From NCBI RefSeq assembly GCF_000757385.1, contig NZ_JRHH01000003.1, positions 434,001 to 498,000 of the forward strand: a stretch of 64,000 bases of DNA, written 5' to 3'. The stretch is from Flavobacterium aquatile LMG 4008 = ATCC 11947. GTDB taxonomy: Bacteria > Bacteroidota > Bacteroidia > Flavobacteriales > Flavobacteriaceae. Numbering within the stretch: position 1 is the first letter of the stretch; every line of letters begins with the position of its first letter. Below the pieces are notes generated by a model that saw only the letters and a program-made list of their open reading frames with translations, ran no database searches and had not been told where the DNA came from. Made by a program: the position numbers and the translations under genes. Below are positions 58,274-64,000 of the stretch, piece by piece.

Positions 58274-59053
58274 TTACATTTTTGCGAATATTTTTTCCAT
58301 TTTTTCTCTTTCTTCATCTGCCAAAGCTGCATCAACTAAAATTCTTCCAGAGTGCTCATCGGTAATGATTTTCTTTCTTGAAGCAATTTCAACTTGAATT
58401 TGTGGTGGAATTGTAAAGAATGAACCAGCAGAAGCGCCACGTTCAATAGAAACAACTGCTAAACCGTTTCTTACACTTGTGCGAATTCTTTTGTAAGCCG
58501 CAATTAATCGATCTTCGATTTGTGCTTCATATTCTGCAGATTTCTCAGTCAAGAATGTTTCTTCTTTTTGAGTTTCTGACATGATATCGCTCAATTCAGC
58601 TTTTTTATGTTTTAAGTGAGTTGATTTTTGTTCTAATCTTTCTTTAGAGTTAGCTACAACTTCTTTTTTGTGCTCAATAGAAGCTTTCATTTCTTTAATT
58701 TGCTTTTCAGCAAGTTGAATTTCAAGTTCTTGAAACTCTACTTCTTTAGTTAAAGAGTTGAATTCTCTGTTGTTACGAACGTCTTTTTGTTGTTCTGTAT
58801 ATTTTTTTATAGCTGCTTGATGGTTTTCGATAGCTGCTTTTTTAGATTTAATGCTATCTTCAATAGTCACTAAATCGCTTTGTAATTTTTCTAAACGAGT
58901 AGTCAAACCAGCTACTTCATCTTCAAGATCTTCAACTTCTAAAGGCAATTCACCTCTTACGTTTCTAATTTCGTCAATTCTGGTATCGATAATTTGTAAA
59001 TCGAAAAGCGCTCTTAATTTTTCTTCAACGCTCAATTCTTTTGTAGTAGCCAT
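58274..59053 (-). CDS. Coiled-coil protein of the C4-zinc-ribbon (zf-RING_7) family, cysteines lost
   Basis: A 259-aa protein. Residues about 10-185 form a long antiparallel coiled coil rich in Glu and Lys. The C-terminal 60 residues align with the family's zinc ribbon (normally CGGC...C..CGR), but here the region reads RGASAGSFFTIPPQ and TDEHSGRILVD, with no cysteine. A zinc site is therefore absent. Family members are found near DNA- or RNA-handling genes; function is not known. It is co-directional with the Nif3-like gene, 3 bases after it, so both probably form one operon. Confidence 0.88.
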   Translation of the reverse strand: MATTKELSVEEKLRALFDLQIIDTRIDEIRNVRGELPLEVEDLEDEVAGLTTRLEKLQSDLVTIEDSIKSKKAAIENHQAAIKKYTEQQKDVRNNREFNSLTKEVEFQELEIQLAEKQIKEMKASIEHKKEVVANSKERLEQKSTHLKHKKAELSDIMSETQKEETFLTEKSAEYEAQIEDRLIAAYKRIRTSVRNGLAVVSIERGASAGSFFTIPPQIQVEIASRKKIITDEHSGRILVDAALADEEREKMEKIFAKM

Positions 59054-59056
59054 ATT

Positions 59057-60151
59057 TTATAAGTACTTAACTGGATTTGTATTTTCTTCTGATAAAACGA
59101 TTGCAAAATTAGTAATTTTTTCTTTAAGAAAATCAACAATATAATTTTTTGTATATCTTTCGCTTTCAAAGTGACCAATATCGGATATAAGTATTTGATT
59201 TTCAGATTCATAAAAGTTATGATATTTCAAATCGGCAGTTAAAAACACATCGGCTCCAGCTTGAATAGCATTTCTGATAGCATAGCTTCCGGAACCTCCT
59301 AAAACCGCGACTTTGCTGATTTTCTTGTTTAAAAAAGCACTATGTCGAATACCTCCGCATTGCATTTTGTCTTTAACAAAGGTAAGGAATTCAGTTTCAG
59401 ACATTGGAGTTTCTAGCGAGCCAATCATTCCTAAACCAATATTTTGATGTTGATTTTGTAATTCATAAATCTCGTAAGCAACTTCTTCATAAACATGATT
59501 AGAGAACAATGCTTTTAAAATTTTAGACTGTAAATATTTTTCAAAGGTGACTTCGATTTTGATTTCATTCGTTTGCGTTAACTCACCTTTTGTTCCAATG
59601 ACTGGATTACTATTTTCATTTCCTTGATAAGTTGAAAACCCAACAGAATTAAAACTACAATTGTCATAATTTCCGATGGTTCCAGCTCCAACTTCAAACA
59701 ATGCATTTCTAACTTTATCTGCGTTTTCTGGTACGGTGTAGGTAATAAGTTTTTGGATAAAATTCTGCTTCGGTACTAATACTTTGGTATTTTTTAATCC
59801 TAATGCATCACAGAAAATTTTGTTAACACCATCCTTATGATTATCTAATGCAGTGTGAACAGCATAAATTGCAATATCATTTTTAATTGCTTTAATTACA
59901 GCTCGTTCTACATAGTTTTTTCCTGTTATTTTCTTTAATCCTGAAAATAAAATAGGATGGAAGCACACTACTAAATTACAATTTTTGGCAATTGCTTCAT
60001 CGATTACATTTTCTAGAGCATCATGACAAACTAAAACGCCTGTTGCTTCATTATCTTGATTTCCAACTAATAATCCTACGTTGTCAAAATCTTCAGCATA
60101 CGCCAAAGGAGCCATTTCTTCTAGGATTGTGAGAATTTGTTTTATTTTCAT
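59057..60151 (-). CDS. Nif3-like dinuclear metal-centre protein (GTP cyclohydrolase I type 2 / Nif3)
   Basis: A 364-aa protein of the Nif3/YbgI family, which forms toroidal hexamers with a di-metal site. Conserved stretches: MAPLAYAEDFDNVGLLVGNQ (metal ligands), VCFHPILFSGLKKITG (His ligands), YAVHTALDNHKDGVNKI, and C-terminal VFLTADLKYHNFYE. Compared with short YbgI it has the PII-like insert of the long form (about 130-235). The older GTP-cyclohydrolase name is not supported by evidence I know. It has a TATCTTTG box at 60178-60171. Confidence 0.9.
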   Translation of the reverse strand: MKIKQILTILEEMAPLAYAEDFDNVGLLVGNQDNEATGVLVCHDALENVIDEAIAKNCNLVVCFHPILFSGLKKITGKNYVERAVIKAIKNDIAIYAVHTALDNHKDGVNKIFCDALGLKNTKVLVPKQNFIQKLITYTVPENADKVRNALFEVGAGTIGNYDNCSFNSVGFSTYQGNENSNPVIGTKGELTQTNEIKIEVTFEKYLQSKILKALFSNHVYEEVAYEIYELQNQHQNIGLGMIGSLETPMSETEFLTFVKDKMQCGGIRHSAFLNKKISKVAVLGGSGSYAIRNAIQAGADVFLTADLKYHNFYESENQILISDIGHFESERYTKNYIVDFLKEKITNFAIVLSEENTNPVKYL

Positions 60152-60170
60152 TTAAAAAATTATTTCATTT

Positions 60171-60178
60171 CAAAGATA
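60171..60178 (-). promoter_or_regulatory. TAnnTTTG promoter box for the Nif3-like gene
   Basis: TATCTTTG on the minus strand, 19 bases before the ATG at 60151 and back to back with the lpxK box. Confidence 0.5.
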
Positions 60179-60187
60179 AAAAAATGT

Positions 60188-60195
60188 TACTTTCG
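60188..60195 (+). promoter_or_regulatory. TAnnTTTG-like box for lpxK
   Basis: TACTTTCG (one mismatch to the consensus) ends 4 bases before the lpxK ATG at 60200, suggesting a leaderless mRNA. Confidence 0.4.
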
Positions 60196-60199
60196 TACT

Positions 60200-61204
60200 A
60201 TGATTATTTTAAGGTATTTACTTTTTCCTTTTGCGATTTTATACGGATGGATTACAAGCATTAGAAATTTTCTTTATGATAAAGGAATTTTGAAGTCCTA
60301 TTCATTTGACATTCCAATTATTGCGGTTGGAAATCTTAGCGTAGGCGGAACGGGTAAAACGCCACAAATTGAATATTTAATTCGTTTGCTTTTGCCAAAT
60401 TATAAAATTGCGACATTAAGTCGAGGATATAAACGAAAGTCTAAAGGTTATGTTCTAGCCGATATAAATTCAACAGCCGAAAATCTTGGAGATGAACCGT
60501 TTCAAATGCATCAAAAATTTCCCAGTATAAAGGTGGCAGTTGATGCAGATAGAAAAAACGGAATTGAAAATCTAATTAAACTTGATGACAAACCAGATGT
60601 CATTTTGCTTGATGATGCTTTTCAGCACAGAAAAGTAAAAGCTGGATTATATATTATGTTGTCTGCCTACGACGATATATTCTATGATGATTTTATGCTA
60701 CCAACAGGAAATCTTCGAGAAAGTAGAAGTGGAGCAAAACGAGCCGATATAATTGTAATTACTAAATGTCCGAAGGATCTTTCTATTAGTGAACAAGAAA
60801 GAATTAAAGCTAAAATTAAATTTGAGGTTCCAATATTTTTCAGTTTTATAGATTATGACAACAATGTTTATGGTGAAAAGGAAACATTAGAAATAAGCGA
60901 AATTATTGATAAAGACAAATTGATAATTGCGGGAATTGCAAAACCCGAGCCATTTTTTAATTTTATTAGAAGAGAAAATGATACCGTTATGATTTTTTCT
61001 GATCATCATGATTTTTCTGAAAATGATATAAACACTATTAGGGAGAAATCTAATGGAAAAATTATTATTACAACAGAAAAAGACTATGTAAGATTAAAAA
61101 CTCAAAATTTGAATAATCTTTATTATTTACCCATAAATAGTACTATTTTGACAGATGAGCAAACTTTTAATAGTTTGGTTATTGAATATTTCATTAGATT
61201 TTAA
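60200..61204 (+). CDS. lpxK: Tetraacyldisaccharide 4'-kinase
   Basis: A 334-aa inner-membrane-associated kinase that phosphorylates the lipid A disaccharide precursor. An N-terminal hydrophobic helix (1-20) is followed by the P-loop GNLSVGGTGKTP at 44-55, ATLSRGYKRKSKGYVLAD, LDDAFQHRKVKAGLYI and the LPTGNLRES motif. The frame is open to 60137; ATG 60200 starts the conserved protein. The gene supports LPS synthesis and ends at 61204, 109 bases before the surface-protein gene. Confidence 0.96.
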   Translation: MIILRYLLFPFAILYGWITSIRNFLYDKGILKSYSFDIPIIAVGNLSVGGTGKTPQIEYLIRLLLPNYKIATLSRGYKRKSKGYVLADINSTAENLGDEPFQMHQKFPSIKVAVDADRKNGIENLIKLDDKPDVILLDDAFQHRKVKAGLYIMLSAYDDIFYDDFMLPTGNLRESRSGAKRADIIVITKCPKDLSISEQERIKAKIKFEVPIFFSFIDYDNNVYGEKETLEISEIIDKDKLIIAGIAKPEPFFNFIRRENDTVMIFSDHHDFSENDINTIREKSNGKIIITTEKDYVRLKTQNLNNLYYLPINSTILTDEQTFNSLVIEYFIRF

Positions 61205-61313
61205 CACAAAAAATAGGATTGTTTAGTTATTAATTAACATAAATTATGTTAATGATTTGTATAATAGAAATTCATTGATTAGATTTACAGCAACAAATAA
61301 CTAAATTTATAAT

Positions 61314-64000
61314 ATGAAAAAAACTACTAAACATTTTTTTGGTAAAAGCATCTTGTTGCTCTTTTCCATACTTTTATCGAGTTTGTCCTACGGACAGTGT
61401 ATCAATTCGACAGCCTATTTAACAGTGACTTCCGATAATTCTGGAACTGTTCAACAGATTGGAACTTGTACTTATTCTACTGAATACAATACTATTAATG
61501 GTCTTGTTGTTGGAGAAAATTATATTTTTACAGCTGCTTTAAATTCTGATGGTTCGCCGAGGTATGTTTCAATTACAAATGAAAGTAATGTTTCAATAAC
61601 TCATGGAATGTCGCCATTAGTTGTTAATGCAATTACAGCAACAACAGTAAGGCTTCACGTTTCAAATGATGCAACTTGTGCTGGAGGAAGTATTTGTCAT
61701 AATACTACAGTTCAATTTTTAGCAGATTGTCCTGCTCCAATTACTTTGGGAGCAAATACTTTAACAACAACAGGTGCAAATGTAACTTGGGTTCCAGTAG
61801 GAACAGAAACTGCTTGGGATATTCAATATGGAGTAACAGGATTTACATTAGGTTCTGGTACAATTGTAACAGATGTAACTGCTGCCAACTATTCACTTAC
61901 AGGTTTAGCATCTGGTACTGTTCATCAATTTTATGTAAGAGCAAATTGCGCTACAGAAGATAGTTTATGGGCTGGTCCTTTTTCTTTTGCAACAGTTTGT
62001 TTGCCAGTTACTGAATTTTATGAAAGTTTTGATACAACTACTGCCTCATTTGGTGGTCCGCTGCCAATTTGCTGGAGTAAAGGAGGAAGTACTTCAAATG
62101 TATATTTACAAACGGGCAGTAATATTCCTATGAGTGCACCGAATTATCTTTATATGTTTTCTGATAGTGATGATTCAATTGAAACTTTTGCCAGCATGCC
62201 ATTGGTTTCAAATTTACAAGCTAATACCCATAGATTAAGATTTACAGCTTTTTGTACAGTTGCAGATAGAGTTATTCAAGTTGGATATTTAACAGATCCT
62301 AATGATGTAGCAACTTATCAATATTTGGATGAGTTTTTAATGCCATCAAATCAAGTTGGTTCAGCGGCTCAGTTTGTTTTAGTGCCAGGAGCTTTGCCAT
62401 CTGGAGTTCAAAGGTTAGTATTTAGAAATGTAACAGCTCCAGGAGAAACTGCAGGTATTTACATAGACGATGTTAGATGGGAATTAATTCCAACTTGTAC
62501 TGAGCCAACAAATGTTTCAGTAAGTAATGTACTTGGTACATCAGCGTCAGTTGAATGGGTTGCTCCAACTCCTGCTCCTGCTGATGGATATGAATACTTT
62601 TTATCTACATCTAATACTGCCCCAACGGATGCTACTGTTGCTACAGGTACAGTTGCTGCTGGAGTTACGACTTTAAGTTTAACTACATTAACACCTGTAA
62701 GTGATTACTATATTTGGGTAAGATCTGTATGTTCATCTACTTCAAAAAGTGTTTGGACATTAACTTCAGCTTTTACTACTCCTTGTGCTTCTTTTGTACC
62801 ATATTATTTAGAGAATTTTTCAACATTTGTCCCAAGTTGTTGGAGTAAATTTAATGATGGAGATGTTACAACAGGACCAACTGGTAATGAAAACACAGGA
62901 AGTTGGTTTAGTAGAAATTATTTAAATGGTTCTGGAAATAACGCAGCTGTAATTAATTTATATAGTAATTTCCCTAAAGGTTGGTTGGTTTCACCTGTAT
63001 TTGATTTATCAGCAGGAGGTTATCAAGTGAAATATAATGTTGGTACTACTCAGTTTTTCTCAACAAATCCAATAAATGCGCCTGGAGTTATGGGAGCAGA
63101 TGATTTTGTTTATTTCATGATGTCTACTGATGGTGGTACAACTTGGACTACCTTAGAAACGTACAGTGCTACAAATACGCCACCAAATGCAGGTTCAACA
63201 GCGATATTTAATGTTCCTACAGTGAATACAAATTCTGTAAAATTCGCATTTTATGGAACTGCTGGTAGCGTCTCAGACGGACCAGATTATGATTTCTTCG
63301 TTGATGATTTTATTGTTCAAACAGTTCCAGCAACAGCTCCTGCATGTGCAAGTAATGTTATTGCAACAATTAGCGCTGGTTGTGGAAATTTTCCAACAGT
63401 AATTTCATGGGATGCAACATCAGGTTCAGATGGTTATAAACTAAGTATTGGAACTACTCCAGGAGGAACAGATATTTTAAATGCTCAAGCTTTAACAGCA
63501 TTAAATTATTCTTACACAGGTGCAATAAATGCTACGTATTATTACAAAGTTGTGCCATTTAATGCTATTGGAGATGCTGTAGGATGTGTAGAGCAATCAT
63601 TTACAACTTCAGCAACAGGTTGTTATTGTACTTCTGTTCCAACATCTTTTGATGGAGATGGAATATCAAACGTTCAAATTGGAACGACAAATTTCCCAAC
63701 TACTCCTATTTCATACTTTGATCATTCAGCAACAACTGTAACAATGAATCAAGGACTTAATAACAATGTTCAAATTACATTTGAAACAGGATTTACTTAC
63801 GATACGAACATTTGGATAGATTTCAATAATGATTATGATTTTGAAGATGCAGGTGAATTAGTTCAAACTGGAATTACATCAACAAATATTAATCCTACAA
63901 CTTTAGATGCTTCGTTTGTAATGCCTGCAACGGCTCCAATAGGTGTTTATAAAATGAGAATTGGTACTGCAGACGGAGGTCAATTTACGCCTAATCCTTG
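61314..64000 (+). CDS. Large multidomain secreted protein, 5' part (fibronectin III and GEVED domains)
   Basis: An open frame from ATG 61314 to the window end (895 codons and counting). A signal peptide (1-28, LSYGQ) is followed by a Ser/Thr-rich region. Fibronectin-III-like modules lie at about 140-222 (GANVTWVPVGTETAWDIQYG), 398-488 (ASVEWVAPTPAPADGYEYFL) and 680-765. Jelly-roll-like modules with cleaved adhesin flavour lie at about 230-395 and 490-670, each ending DDVRWE or DDFIVQ. A GEVED domain runs from about 768 (DGDGISNVQIGTTNFP; IWIDFNNDYDFEDAGELV). This layout is typical of T9SS cell-surface adhesins or enzymes, so a C-terminal sorting domain is expected beyond the window. Confidence 0.88.
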   Translation, partial: MKKTTKHFFGKSILLLFSILLSSLSYGQCINSTAYLTVTSDNSGTVQQIGTCTYSTEYNTINGLVVGENYIFTAALNSDGSPRYVSITNESNVSITHGMSPLVVNAITATTVRLHVSNDATCAGGSICHNTTVQFLADCPAPITLGANTLTTTGANVTWVPVGTETAWDIQYGVTGFTLGSGTIVTDVTAANYSLTGLASGTVHQFYVRANCATEDSLWAGPFSFATVCLPVTEFYESFDTTTASFGGPLPICWSKGGSTSNVYLQTGSNIPMSAPNYLYMFSDSDDSIETFASMPLVSNLQANTHRLRFTAFCTVADRVIQVGYLTDPNDVATYQYLDEFLMPSNQVGSAAQFVLVPGALPSGVQRLVFRNVTAPGETAGIYIDDVRWELIPTCTEPTNVSVSNVLGTSASVEWVAPTPAPADGYEYFLSTSNTAPTDATVATGTVAAGVTTLSLTTLTPVSDYYIWVRSVCSSTSKSVWTLTSAFTTPCASFVPYYLENFSTFVPSCWSKFNDGDVTTGPTGNENTGSWFSRNYLNGSGNNAAVINLYSNFPKGWLVSPVFDLSAGGYQVKYNVGTTQFFSTNPINAPGVMGADDFVYFMMSTDGGTTWTTLETYSATNTPPNAGSTAIFNVPTVNTNSVKFAFYGTAGSVSDGPDYDFFVDDFIVQTVPATAPACASNVIATISAGCGNFPTVISWDATSGSDGYKLSIGTTPGGTDILNAQALTALNYSYTGAINATYYYKVVPFNAIGDAVGCVEQSFTTSATGCYCTSVPTSFDGDGISNVQIGTTNFPTTPISYFDHSATTVTMNQGLNNNVQITFETGFTYDTNIWIDFNNDYDFEDAGELVQTGITSTNINPTTLDASFVMPATAPIGVYKMRIGTADGGQFTPNP

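Overview
The window is about 64 kb of an AT-rich chromosome from a member of the Bacteroidota, almost certainly Flavobacteriaceae and most like Flavobacterium. The evidence is a TonB receptor paired with a DUF4249 lipoprotein, the gliding lipoprotein GldI, type IX secretion (T9SS) sorting domains, PafA-type alkaline phosphatase, monomeric isocitrate dehydrogenase, the near absence of Shine-Dalgarno sites, and repeated TAnnTTTG promoter boxes typical of this phylum. No rRNA, tRNA, CRISPR array, prophage or intact insertion sequence was seen. Most of the window is ordinary core genome.

Layout. 1-3.8 kb: outer-membrane receptor operon (DUF4249 partner cut by the window edge) and a small secreted protein. 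3.9-8.6 kb: icd, rplS, a frameshifted Gfo/Idh/MocA oxidoreductase, and trmD. 8.8-11.7 kb: methyltransferase, pyrD, HMG-CoA lyase. 11.9-15.8 kb: P-type cation ATPase and an overlapping SatD-like/DUF3307 pair with three 29-bp repeats upstream. 16-22.8 kb: guaB, CPA2 antiporter, purB, a sirtuin and a TrmH-type methyltransferase. 22.8-29.2 kb: two lipoproteins, then a periplasmic folding cluster (two cyclophilin-FKBP fusions and gldI), an NrnA-like phosphoesterase and crcB. 30-41.2 kb: guaA, a LysM/periplasmic-binding-fold protein, OsmC, DUF3820, pyrG, yidC, proC, a fasciclin lipoprotein and a MORN-like protein. 41.3-49.9 kb: mnmA, a T9SS subtilase, a nitronate monooxygenase-like protein, pafA, lysA, sucC and an unlisted 55-aa membrane protein. 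50-61.2 kb: pentapeptide protein, Nudix hydrolase, VWA plus AAA ATPase pair, DUF2059, NYN-domain protein, Kir-type channel, rluF, hydrolase, coiled-coil protein, Nif3 and lpxK. 61.3-64 kb: the first 895 residues of a large multidomain surface protein that runs off the end.

Themes. Nucleotide synthesis (pyrD, guaB, purB, guaA, pyrG) is scattered as single genes, each with its own TAnnTTTG box. Envelope biogenesis is prominent (yidC, lpxK, the periplasmic isomerases, the LysM protein, T9SS cargo).

Less ordinary signals: a dispersed intergenic hairpin element in at least six copies, including two 143-bp copies whose stems differ in sequence but keep pairing; a one-base frameshift that splits the Gfo/Idh/MocA gene; promoter boxes 3-7 nt from start codons that predict leaderless mRNAs; a five-copy GTTTAAC cluster with a 16-bp inverted repeat; and the repeat-flanked SatD/DUF3307 pair. 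I did not find a clearly new multigene system. The hairpin element and the SatD/DUF3307 unit are the best candidates for undescribed biology.
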